A stretch of DNA of 19,068 bases. Origin: CAVWSM01 sp963798505 (GTDB lineage Bacteria; Actinomycetota; Actinomycetes; Jiangellales; Jiangellaceae). A program made the position numbers and the translations under genes. A model generated the notes under the pieces. The model saw only the letters and a program-made list of their open reading frames with translations, was not told the origin of the DNA and made no database searches. The DNA lies in assembly GCA_963798505.1 (NCBI GenBank), contig CAWCTX010000006.1:1-19068 (forward strand), written 5' to 3'. Shown here in pieces: positions 1 through 6,648 of this stretch. Position 1 is the stretch's first letter; the number at the start of each line of letters is the position of its first letter.

Positions 1-1
1 G

Positions 2-94
2 GCCTTGGCTGTGCACGTGCCGGATCGTCTCGTCCGGTCCGGCCGCATTGAAGTGCGGCTCCAGGCGTATGGGTCGGCGGGCTTCGCGCCCTAG
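2..94 (+). other. Possible 3' end of a plus-strand CDS (unassigned)
   Basis: An open frame enters from the left edge and runs about 30 codons to a TAG at 92-94, with about 80% GC at third positions. It would encode a tail ending in GSAGFAP and would converge on purL. The opposite strand is also open over the same bases with similar third-position GC, so direction is not decided. No family is recognisable. The TAG lies at the end of the left arm of an inverted repeat, as expected for a gene end. Confidence 0.2.
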
Positions 95-148
95 ATCCGC
101 GCTTTGATGGCGGTTCGGGGGCCGCGGCTCGGACGTAGGGCGCGAAGC
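81..148. terminator. 12-bp inverted repeat between purL and the left-edge gene, possible bidirectional terminator
   Basis: GCTTCGCGCCCT at 81-92 is perfectly complementary to AGGGCGCGAAGC at 137-148. The 44-base loop contains a further short palindrome (GCCGCGGC near 121-128). It lies about 100 bases past the purL stop. There is no T-tract, which is common for terminators in high-GC actinobacteria. The long loop makes a simple rho-independent terminator less certain. Confidence 0.3.
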
Positions 149-249
149 GTCAGGGTGGCGCGTCAGAGATGGCTGAGCCACCAGCCCGATCGCGGCCACA
201 ATGAGCTCCCGCAGAGCAGCGCATCCAACCAGGACAGCGCGGACTCGTC

Positions 250-2499
250 TCAGGCGAAGGCGGCGGGCAGCGTGCCGGTCCAGGCCGCGCGCAGCTCGTC
301 GAGCGGGATGCTGAACTGCTCCTGCAGGTCGAGCGCTCCCCCGTCATCGACCACGCCGATGCGCTCGTGCGGGAACCGACGCGCGGTGCACATGTCTGTG
401 AAGCGCACCTCCTCCGAGCGGGGCACCGCGACGATCGCCCGACCCGCGGACTCGGAGAACAGGAACACGAACGGGTCGATCCCGTCCGGCACCCAGACGC
501 GCGCGCCGACGCCGTAGCGCAGTGTCGACTCGACCAACGCCTGCGCCAGTCCACCGTCGGACACATCGTGCGCGGCGTCGATCAGACCGTCGCGCGAGGC
601 GTTGACGAGGATGTCGGCCAGTTCCCGCTCGACGCCCAGGTCGACCCGCGGCGGCAGACCACCGAGATGCCCGTGCATGACGTGTGCCCACTCCGAGCCG
701 GCCAGCTCGTCACGGGTCGTACCCAGCAGGTAGATGACGTGGCCAGGGGTGCGGAACCCTTGCGGCGTACGGCGTGTGACGTCATCGATCACACCGAGCA
801 CACCCACGACCGGCGTCGGCAGGATCGCGGTCTCGCCGGTCTGGTTGTAGAAGCTGACGTTGCCCCCGGTCACCGGGGTGCCGAGCTCGAGGCAGGCGTC
901 GGCCAGGCCGCGTACGGCTTCCGCAAACTGCCACATGACATCGGTGTCCTCGGGCGACCCGAAGTTGAGGCAGTCGGTCACGGCGAGCGGACGGGCCCCG
1001 GTGACAGCGACGTTGCGGTAGGCCTCGGCGAGGGCGAGCTGCGCCCCGGCATAGGGGTCGAGCTTGGCGAACCGCCCGTTGCAGTCGGTGGACAGCGCGA
1101 CACCCAGGCCGGTCGACTCGTCAACGCGCACCACACCGGCGTCTTCGGGCTGGGCGAGGATGGTGTTGCCGAGCACGTAGCGGTCGTACTGGTCGGTCAC
1201 CCAGGACTTGTCGCACAGGTTGGGGGACGCCGCGAGGCGTAGCAGGGTCGCGCGGAGCGCGTCGCCGGTGGACGGTCGGGCGAGCGGCGCCGGCGTGTCA
1301 GCCTGCAGCGCGTCCTGCCAGCGCGGTCGCGCGTACGGGCGTTCGTACACCGGTCCCTCGTGCGCCACCGTGCGCGGGGGAACGTCGACGACGACCTCGC
1401 CGCGCCACTCGATCGTGAGCCGGCCGGAGTCGTTGACTTCGCCGATGACGGCAGCGTCGACGTCCCACTTGTGGCAGATCTCGAGGAACCGCTCGACCTT
1501 GGCCGGCTCGACGATCGCCATCATGCGCTCCTGCGACTCGCTCATGAGGATCTCCTCCGGAGCGAGCGACGCGTCGCGCAGCGGGACGGTGTCGAGCACG
1601 ACGTGCATGCCGCCCTCACCCGCGCTTGCTAGCTCGGACGTGGCGCAGGACAGCCCGGCCCCGCCGAGGTCCTGGATGCCGACGACGAGGTCCTCGCGGA
1701 AAAGCTCGAGGGTGCACTCGATGAGCAGCTTCTCCATGAACGGGTCGCCGACCTGCACGGAGGGCCGCTTCGCCGGTCCAGTCTCGTCAAAAACCTCCGA
1801 CGCGAGTACGGACACGCCGCCAATGCCATCGCCGCCGGTCTTGGCGCCGTAGAGGATCACCTGGTTGCCCACGCCGGCGGCCTTGGCGAGGTGGATCTCC
1901 TCGTGCCGCATGACCCCGACGCAAAGGGCATTGACGAGCGGGTTGCCCAGATAGGTCTCGTCGAACACCACCTCGCCACCGATGTTGGGCAGGCCGAGGC
2001 AGTTGCCGTAGCCGCCCACGCCGGCCACGACGCCCGGCAGGACGCGGTGCGTGTCGGCGTGGTCGAGCGGGCCGAAGCGCAGCGGGTCCATGACCGCGAT
2101 GGGGCGGGCGCCCATGGCAAGGATGTCCCGGACGATGCCGCCGACTCCGGTCGCCGCACCCTGGTAAGGCTCGACGTACGACGGGTGGTTGTGCGACTCG
2201 ACCTTGAACGTGACGGCGTAACCATCACCGATGTCGACGACCCCGGCGTTCTCCCCGATGCCGACCATGAGCGCGTCGGTCCGGGGGGCCTTCTCGCCGA
2301 ACTGGCGGAGGTGGACCTTGGAGCTCTTGTAGGAGCAGTGCTCGCTCCACATGACGGAGTACATGGCGAGCTCGCTGCTCGTCGGGCGGCGACCGAGGAT
2401 CGCGCGGATGCGCTCGTATTCGTCCTGCTTGAGGCCGAGCTCGGCGTAGGGCTGGGGGTGGTCGGGGGTCCCTTCGGCGTGCTTAGTGGTGTCGATCAC
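250..2499 (-). CDS. purL: Phosphoribosylformylglycinamidine synthase, PurL subunit
   Basis: PurL carries out the ATP-dependent amidation of FGAR to FGAM in de novo purine synthesis. In organisms with the short form it receives ammonia from the glutaminase PurQ, with PurS as bridge. The 749-residue product has the length of the short form, not the roughly 1300-residue PurS-PurL-PurQ fusion. Visible landmarks are WSEHCSYKSS (residues 51-60) and ESHNHPS (101-107) with the following glycine-rich AATGVGGIVRD, both typical of the N-terminal half of the synthase domain. The frame is uninterrupted. The start is a GTG at 2499. An AGGA lies about 15 bases upstream, rather far, and an ATG at 2506 is out of frame, so the start is likely but not certain. 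The gene is separated from arsR by 84 bases and is not obviously part of the arsenic unit. Confidence 0.97.
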   Translation of the reverse strand: MIDTTKHAEGTPDHPQPYAELGLKQDEYERIRAILGRRPTSSELAMYSVMWSEHCSYKSSKVHLRQFGEKAPRTDALMVGIGENAGVVDIGDGYAVTFKVESHNHPSYVEPYQGAATGVGGIVRDILAMGARPIAVMDPLRFGPLDHADTHRVLPGVVAGVGGYGNCLGLPNIGGEVVFDETYLGNPLVNALCVGVMRHEEIHLAKAAGVGNQVILYGAKTGGDGIGGVSVLASEVFDETGPAKRPSVQVGDPFMEKLLIECTLELFREDLVVGIQDLGGAGLSCATSELASAGEGGMHVVLDTVPLRDASLAPEEILMSESQERMMAIVEPAKVERFLEICHKWDVDAAVIGEVNDSGRLTIEWRGEVVVDVPPRTVAHEGPVYERPYARPRWQDALQADTPAPLARPSTGDALRATLLRLAASPNLCDKSWVTDQYDRYVLGNTILAQPEDAGVVRVDESTGLGVALSTDCNGRFAKLDPYAGAQLALAEAYRNVAVTGARPLAVTDCLNFGSPEDTDVMWQFAEAVRGLADACLELGTPVTGGNVSFYNQTGETAILPTPVVGVLGVIDDVTRRTPQGFRTPGHVIYLLGTTRDELAGSEWAHVMHGHLGGLPPRVDLGVERELADILVNASRDGLIDAAHDVSDGGLAQALVESTLRYGVGARVWVPDGIDPFVFLFSESAGRAIVAVPRSEEVRFTDMCTARRFPHERIGVVDDGGALDLQEQFSIPLDELRAAWTGTLPAAFA

Positions 2500-2543
2500 C
2501 GCGCATCAAGGTCTTCCTGTACGGCGCCCAAGGACGCGTCAAC

Positions 2544-2561
2544 CGTACCGGGCTGGGTACG
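2544..2561 (-). terminator. Short hairpin between arsR and purL, possible terminator
   Basis: CGTACC and GGTACG form a 6-bp stem around a 6-base loop, starting 22 bases beyond the arsR stop. No T-run follows. It could end the flavoprotein-arsR transcript or be chance. Confidence 0.25.
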
Positions 2562-2583
2562 CTCCGGCTGCATCAGGCCGCAG

Positions 2584-2937
2584 TCATGCGCTCGTCGGGG
2601 TCAAGAGGTTGGCGCAGGCATTGAGGGCAGCCGGAACAAGCCGGTAGTAGGCCCAGACCCCGCGCTTGTCGCGGGTCACGAGTCCGGCGTCGAGCAGGAT
2701 CTTCAGATGGTGACTGATCGTCGGCTGTGACAGCTCGAAGGCGTCGTTGAGGTCGCACACGCAGGCCTCGCCGCCTTCGTGGGAGGCGATAAGCGAGATC
2801 AGCCTGATCCGCACCGGGTCAGCCATCGCCTTGAGGACGACCGCTAGCTGCGCTGCCTCCACGTCGCCGATGACTTCCTTGGTCACTGGCGCGCAGCAGG
2901 CCAACGCCGCGGGCAAAGGCGCATCGAGCGGGCTCAC
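2584..2937 (-). CDS. arsR: ArsR/SmtB-family arsenic-responsive repressor
   Basis: A 117-residue winged-helix repressor expected to leave its operator when it binds As(III)/Sb(III). The recognition helix region reads ELSQPTISHHLKILLDAGLV (68-87), the classic ArsR signature. Two cysteine groups are visible: adjacent Cys14-Cys15 near the N-terminus and Cys59-x-Cys61 in EACVCDL (57-63). This resembles the C. glutamicum type of site, where an N-terminal Cys pair and one Cys further on form the arsenite site; the third Cys of the E. coli CxCxxC site is Asn64 here. The start is a GTG at 2937 overlapping the TGA of the upstream flavoprotein (GTGA), so the two are translationally coupled. The same frame stays open upstream as a shadow of the flavoprotein gene and should not be read as a fusion. 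Confidence 0.93.
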   Translation of the reverse strand: MSPLDAPLPAALACCAPVTKEVIGDVEAAQLAVVLKAMADPVRIRLISLIASHEGGEACVCDLNDAFELSQPTISHHLKILLDAGLVTRDKRGVWAYYRLVPAALNACANLLTPTSA

Positions 2938-4301
2938 CCGCAGCACCCACCACCGGTGCTGGCCCCGACCTCTTCCAGCGGGAACGCCGCCAGCCCGCTC
3001 TGGACGCCAGTCGCAAACCCGATCGAGACAGGTGCCGGGCTGGTCGAGCAGACACCGGTCTGTGGCAGGTCGAGCTCGACGGCGTCTGCGGACTCGAGGT
3101 CGCCGGCGAGGCTGGCGACAACGGAGCGCACCTGCTCGTAGCCGGTGGCCATCAGGAAGGTCGGCGCGCGTCCATAGCTCTTCATGCCGACGACGTAGTA
3201 GCCGTGCTCTGGCTGCTCGAGCTCGCGGTGTCCGTGCGGGCGCACCGTGCCGCAGGAGTGGTGGTTGGGGTCGATGAGCGGGGCGAGGGCGCGTACGGAC
3301 TCCAGCGTCGGGTCGACGTCGAGGCGCAGCTCGCGGGCGAGGTCGAAGTCGGGCCGGAAGCCGGTCGCGGACACGACGACGTCCACGTCCACCGACGTCT
3401 CGTGGCCGTCGACATCCACGCTGGTGACGCGGACCGGACCGTCCTCCGGTTTGGCGGCCAACGGCTCCAGGCGAGTCGTACGGAATCCGGCATGAAGCAG
3501 CATCTGGCCCGAGGTGGCCAGAGCGCGCAGCCGGACGCCGAGCTTGCCCCGCTCGGGCAGCTCGTCGGCGTCGCCACCGCCGTAAGACCGAGCCGGAGTG
3601 CCACTGCGGATCGCCCAGTGGATCTGCGTGTCGGGAGCATCCTGCGCAAGTTGGGCCAGGGCCAGCAGTGTGTTGGCCGCAGAATGACCCGATCCGACGA
3701 CGAGCACCCGCCGGCCGGCGAACCGGTCTCGATCGACACCGAGCACATCGGGCATCGCCTCGCTTAGCCAAGCAGCCGCGGCGTGCTCGCCCATCGCGGG
3801 GAGGCCGTTGGCGCCGAGCGGGTTGGGGCGGCTGTAGGTGCCGGATGCATCGATCACAGCGCGCACATGGACCTCGGACTCCACCCCGTCGCTGTCCCGT
3901 AGGCGGACAACAAACGGTTGCTCGTCGCGGCCGGCGGTCCGGACCTTGTCGACACCCGCCCGGGCGACTGCGACTACCTCGACGCCGAGGCGCAGATGTG
4001 GCGCGATAGCCGGGTGCTCGGCCAGCGGCCGTAGGTAGCGGTCGACCAGCTCGGCCCCGGTGGGTGCCGTGTGCGCGGGTGGCTGCTGCCACCCGACGCT
4101 GGCCAGCAGGCGGACCGCGGCCTTGTCAAGGTTGAACCGCCACGGCGAGAAGACCCGGACGTGACCCCAGCGCAGCACTGAAGCGCCGACCGAGTTGCCG
4201 GCCTCCAGCACGAGCTGCTCAATCCCTCGCTCCGCCAGATGGGCAGCCGCCGCCAGCCCGACCGGCCCCGCACCCACCACCGCGACAGGAAGACCCGACA
4301 T
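2934..4301 (-). CDS. FAD/NAD(P)H-dependent oxidoreductase of the arsenic cluster (ArsO-like candidate)
   Basis: About 455 residues with a two-dinucleotide flavoprotein layout: an N-terminal FAD Rossmann motif GAGPVG at 10-15, a second motif VVGSGHSAAN in the middle for NAD(P)H, and an SATGFRPDFDL motif typical of flavin monooxygenases. Flavoproteins of this kind occur in actinobacterial ars clusters, for example the putative monooxygenase ArsO, but their substrate is not settled. The protein ends in Gly-Gly-Gly-Cys-Cys-Gly, a vicinal thiol pair that might bind trivalent arsenic (inference). Two ATGs are in frame. I prefer 4301, because GGAG sits 5 bases upstream, whereas the ATG at 4316 lies inside an operator and has no Shine-Dalgarno. 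The stop overlaps the arsR start. Confidence 0.8.
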   Translation of the reverse strand: MSGLPVAVVGAGPVGLAAAAHLAERGIEQLVLEAGNSVGASVLRWGHVRVFSPWRFNLDKAAVRLLASVGWQQPPAHTAPTGAELVDRYLRPLAEHPAIAPHLRLGVEVVAVARAGVDKVRTAGRDEQPFVVRLRDSDGVESEVHVRAVIDASGTYSRPNPLGANGLPAMGEHAAAAWLSEAMPDVLGVDRDRFAGRRVLVVGSGHSAANTLLALAQLAQDAPDTQIHWAIRSGTPARSYGGGDADELPERGKLGVRLRALATSGQMLLHAGFRTTRLEPLAAKPEDGPVRVTSVDVDGHETSVDVDVVVSATGFRPDFDLARELRLDVDPTLESVRALAPLIDPNHHSCGTVRPHGHRELEQPEHGYYVVGMKSYGRAPTFLMATGYEQVRSVVASLAGDLESADAVELDLPQTGVCSTSPAPVSIGFATGVQSGLAAFPLEEVGASTGGGCCG

Positions 4302-4306
4302 ATCGA

Positions 4307-4310
4307 CTCC
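4307..4310 (-). promoter_or_regulatory. Ribosome binding site deciding the flavoprotein start
   Basis: GGAG on the minus strand, 5 bases before the ATG at 4301. The alternative upstream ATG at 4316 has no such site. Confidence 0.55.
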
Positions 4311-4312
4311 AG

Positions 4313-4332
4313 ACATCGAAGAACGTCAATGT
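4313..4332 (-). promoter_or_regulatory. ArsR-type operator, copy 2 (at the transcription start)
   Basis: The plus strand reads ACATCGAAGAACGTCAATGT. It matches the second site at 4352-4371 in 16 of 20 positions, with the outer ACATCGA and GTCAATGT halves identical. It sits just after the predicted -10 element, where a bound repressor would block initiation. Confidence 0.6.
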
Positions 4333-4338
4333 CCCTAA

Positions 4339-4368
4339 TGTCTAGCCCGACACATCGACGGTTGTCAA
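4339..4368 (-). promoter_or_regulatory. Promoter of the flavoprotein-arsR unit
   Basis: On the minus strand TTGACA (4368-4363) is followed after 18 bases by TAGACA (4344-4339), a good sigma-70-like pair. The -35 box lies inside operator copy 1 and the predicted start point is at about 4332, at the edge of operator copy 2. This separates the flavoprotein-arsR pair from arsC, whose stop is at 4390. Confidence 0.6.
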
Positions 4369-4371
4369 TGT
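4352..4371 (-). promoter_or_regulatory. ArsR-type operator, copy 1 (over the -35 box)
   Basis: The plus strand reads ACATCGACGGTTGTCAATGT, an imperfect palindrome of the form ACATyGAC-N4-GTCrATGT. It covers the -35 box and is repeated 39 bp away. Its position and symmetry fit an ArsR/SmtB dimer; the cognate repressor is most likely the stand-alone ArsR of the same transcript. Confidence 0.65.
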
Positions 4372-4389
4372 CAAGATGCCGTCCGGTCA

Positions 4390-5028
4390 CTACACCGCGG
4401 CGGAGAGCTTGAGCTCGTCGAGCAGAGTCCGCACGCGCCGCTCGATCAGGTCGCGGATCGGCCGTACGTCCTCGAGGTCCTGGCCGGCCGGGTCGTCCAG
4501 GACCCAGTCCTCGTAGCGCTTGCCTGGGAACACGGGGCAGGCGTCGCCGCAGCCCATGGTGATCACCACGTCGGCGGCCCGAACCACCTCGTCGGTCCAC
4601 GGCTTGGGGAACTCGGAGGAGATGTCGATCCCCCGCTCGGCCATGGCCGCGATGGCAGCGGGGTTCACCTCGGAGCCGGGCTCCGACCCACCCGACCAGG
4701 CCACCGCTTGGTCGCCGGCAAGGTGCTGGAAGAAGCCCATTGCCATCTGTGATCGCCCTGCGTTGTGCACGCACAGGAACAACACGGCCGGCTTGCCGTC
4801 GTCGTGCAGGCCCTCCACTTTCGCCAGCGCGCGCAGCCGTTGCCGCGCGAACCGCTCGGCCATCAGCGGCAGATAGTCGGCAACCGTGGCCGTGCCGGCG
4901 AACTGGTCGTAGCTGGTGTAAAGGAACCGTTCGATCGTCTCCTGCCCGAAGGTGCCGGTGAACGTCTGCGCGAGCCTTTGCGCCGCGTGCCGCATCGCCA
5001 ACTGCTGGTCGATCGTCAACTCTGTCAT
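4390..5028 (-). CDS. arsC: Arsenate reductase, three-helix-bundle plus LMW-phosphatase fold
   Basis: A 212-residue protein reducing arsenate to arsenite. Residues 1 to about 75 form a helical N-terminal domain (FGQETIERFLYTSYDQF region) known from actinobacterial arsenate reductases. The catalytic domain follows, with the P-loop CVHNAGRS (Cys86, Arg92) and the acid motif LDDPAG near 177-182. Cys160 and Cys164 in MGCGDACP lie where thioredoxin-coupled enzymes carry their relay cysteines, so a three-cysteine mechanism is likely; reduction through mycothiol is less so. The ATG at 5028 overlaps the TGA of the upstream ArsR-ArsC fusion gene (ATGA), so both are made together. A longer in-frame opening upstream is a shadow of that gene. 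There is no arsenite exporter next to it. Confidence 0.92.
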   Translation of the reverse strand: MTELTIDQQLAMRHAAQRLAQTFTGTFGQETIERFLYTSYDQFAGTATVADYLPLMAERFARQRLRALAKVEGLHDDGKPAVLFLCVHNAGRSQMAMGFFQHLAGDQAVAWSGGSEPGSEVNPAAIAAMAERGIDISSEFPKPWTDEVVRAADVVITMGCGDACPVFPGKRYEDWVLDDPAGQDLEDVRPIRDLIERRVRTLLDELKLSAAV

Positions 5029-5753
5029 TGCGTGTCCTCTCCCTGCTGGACCGCGGCGGCCAGCCGGCTCACCCGGTCCTCGATCTCTTTGAAGGCCCGC
5101 TCGAATGCCGCGTCCGTGCCGACACGAACCGGGTCTGGCACCGACCAATGCAGCCGCCACGAATCGATCGACAACTCCTCATGAGCGTTGTCGCACACCG
5201 CAACCAGCAGATCGTCCGCGGTGACAACGTCCTCGATGTGCGCCGTGCGTGCCTCCGCCAACGACAGCCCGTGCCGGCGAGCGACCCTCACGGCTCGTGG
5301 ATGAACCCGCGGCGCTGGATGCGTGCCGGCCGATGCGGCCGGAACGTCAGTCATCCGGTGCCACACTGCGGCCGCCAGTTGCGAGCGCGCCGAGTTATGG
5401 CTGCAGACGAACACCACACGCGCCGCCACGGGCGACTCAACATGCAGCGGCGCAACGCCGGCCACCGCCGTATGCACCAACGTCACGTAGATGCGCCGGC
5501 CGTCGCCCTCCGAACGAATCCGCTGCACGAGGCCGACCCGCTCGAGAGCGTTCACGTGGTGTGCCAGCAGGTTCGACGGCATCCGCAGCGACTCGCCCAG
5601 CTCGCTCGGCGCCGCGTCGCCGAGCAGCAGTCGTTCCACCAGCGCTAACCGCCCGGGATCACCCAACACGGCATGCAAAGCGGCGCGCCGCTCGACGGAA
5701 TCTCTCTCAACGCCCACTGACTCAGTGTGGACTGATTGACTAGGCGCCGTCAA
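5025..5753 (-). CDS. ArsR-type HTH fused to an LMW-phosphatase/ArsC-like domain
   Basis: A two-domain protein of 242 residues. Residues about 21-95 are an ArsR-like winged helix (LGDPGRLALVERLL, then SNLLAHHVNALERVGLVQR, then a wing with DGRRIYVTL). Residues about 112-235 are an LMW tyrosine-phosphatase/arsenate-reductase domain with the P-loop CSHNSARS (Cys117, Arg123) and the acid Asp207 in VPDP. Such fusions occur in actinobacteria and may sense or reduce arsenate while regulating the adjacent genes; the activity is inferred. The HTH half has no obvious CxC arsenite site. The longest start is TTG at 5753; a GTG at 5717, directly after a palindrome, is also possible and would not touch the HTH. 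The gene begins only 15 bases beyond the pstB stop, so read-through from the phosphate operon is likely. Confidence 0.88.
   Translation of the reverse strand: MTAPSQSVHTESVGVERDSVERRAALHAVLGDPGRLALVERLLLGDAAPSELGESLRMPSNLLAHHVNALERVGLVQRIRSEGDGRRIYVTLVHTAVAGVAPLHVESPVAARVVFVCSHNSARSQLAAAVWHRMTDVPAASAGTHPAPRVHPRAVRVARRHGLSLAEARTAHIEDVVTADDLLVAVCDNAHEELSIDSWRLHWSVPDPVRVGTDAAFERAFKEIEDRVSRLAAAVQQGEDTQ
5718..5739 (-). promoter_or_regulatory. Operator-like imperfect palindrome at the start of the ArsR-ArsC fusion gene
   Basis: The minus strand carries TCAATCAGT-CCAC-ACTGAGTCA, two 9-base arms agreeing at 7 of 9 positions around a 4-base spacer. It directly precedes an in-frame GTG at 5717. It differs from the 20-bp sites in front of the flavoprotein gene, which suggests a second regulator, possibly the fusion protein itself. 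Confidence 0.4.
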
Positions 5754-5768
5754 CCGACTCGAGCCGGG

Positions 5769-6628
5769 TCAGCCGAAGCGGCCGTGCACGTAGTCGGAGG
5801 TCCGCGGGTCGCTGCGGAGCGGTGAACAGCTGCTCGAGTGCCGCCGGTCTCGACGATGTGGCCCGGGGTGTCGTGCGTGGCGAGGAAGAACGCGCACTGC
5901 TGGGAGACACGGGCGGCCTGCTGCATGTTGTGGGTGACGATGACGATGGTCACCTCGGACACGAGCTCGCCGATGGTCTCCTCGATGCGGCGGGTCGAGG
6001 TCGGGTCGAGTGCCGAGCAGGGCTCGTCCATGAGCAGCACGCGAGGGCGTACGGCCAACGACCGGGCGATGCACAGGCGCTGCTGCTGGCCGCCGGACAG
6101 CGCGCCGCCCGGCTGGCGCAACCGGTCGCGTACCTCCACCCACAGCCCTGCCTTGATCAGGCACTCCTCGACCAGCGCGTCCTTGGTGTCGCGGTTCGCG
6201 CGGATCCCGGTCAGTCTGAGGCCGGCGAGGACGTTGTCATAGATCGACATGGCGGGGAACGGGTTCGGCTTCTGGAAGACCATCCCGATGTGCCGGCGCG
6301 CGTCCGTGAGCCGCTGGTTGCGCTCGTAGATGTCGACTCCGTCCAGCCACACCTCGCCGGCGAGAGACGCCGACGGGACGAGCTCGTGCATGCGGTTGAG
6401 GATCCGCAGGAAGGTCGACTTGCCGCAGCCGGACGGGCCGATCAACGCCGTCACTTGGCCGGGCTGCATGGTCAGCGAGACCCGATCGAGCACCTTGCGC
6501 TCGCCGAACCAGGCGGAGATGTTGCGCGCCTCGATCGATGCGAGTGGTACGGGCTGAACGGCGACAACCGGCAGCGCGGAGGTATCGGTCGGCGGCGGTG
6601 GAGGCGTATAGGCGTCGACTGCGGACAC
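5769..6628 (-). CDS. pstB: Phosphate ABC transporter ATP-binding protein PstB (two frameshifts)
   Basis: This is the ATPase that powers PstCA-mediated uptake at the cytoplasmic face. Reconstructed, it has 285 residues: Walker A GPSGCGKST (64-72), Q-loop FQKPNPFP (118-125), signature LSGGQQQR (177-184), Walker B VLLMDEP (197-203), D-loop SALD, H-loop His233, and the usual PstB ending PRTSDYVHGRFG. The last 20 or so residues need two frame changes, each explained by one extra base: one in GGCACTCGAGCAG and one in GCTCCGCAGCGAC, near 5815-5845. The span of 860 bases minus 2 gives exactly 286 codons. The start is GTG at 6628, with GGAGGA 7 bases upstream. A proline-rich N-terminal stretch (about residues 9-28) precedes the ATPase and is unusual for PstB. 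It lies last in the block, after the sortase-like gene. Confidence 0.92.
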
Positions 6629-6635
6629 GTGCGGA

Positions 6636-6641
6636 TCCTCC
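6636..6641 (-). promoter_or_regulatory. Ribosome binding site deciding the pstB start
   Basis: GGAGGA on the minus strand, 7 bases before the GTG at 6628. It favours that GTG over the in-frame ATG at 6643, whose upstream bases hold no purine-rich site. Confidence 0.65.
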
Positions 6642-6648
6642 ATGTGGC

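Noticed and set aside
367..1242. Plus-strand open frame opposite purL
   Set aside because: Mirror frame of an intact, highly conserved purL; expected by chance in high-GC DNA.
2584..4092. A 502-residue protein ending in ArsR
   Set aside because: The first 385 residues are an Arg/Pro/Gly-rich shadow frame of the flavoprotein gene. ArsR begins at the GTG at 2937 coupled to the flavoprotein stop.
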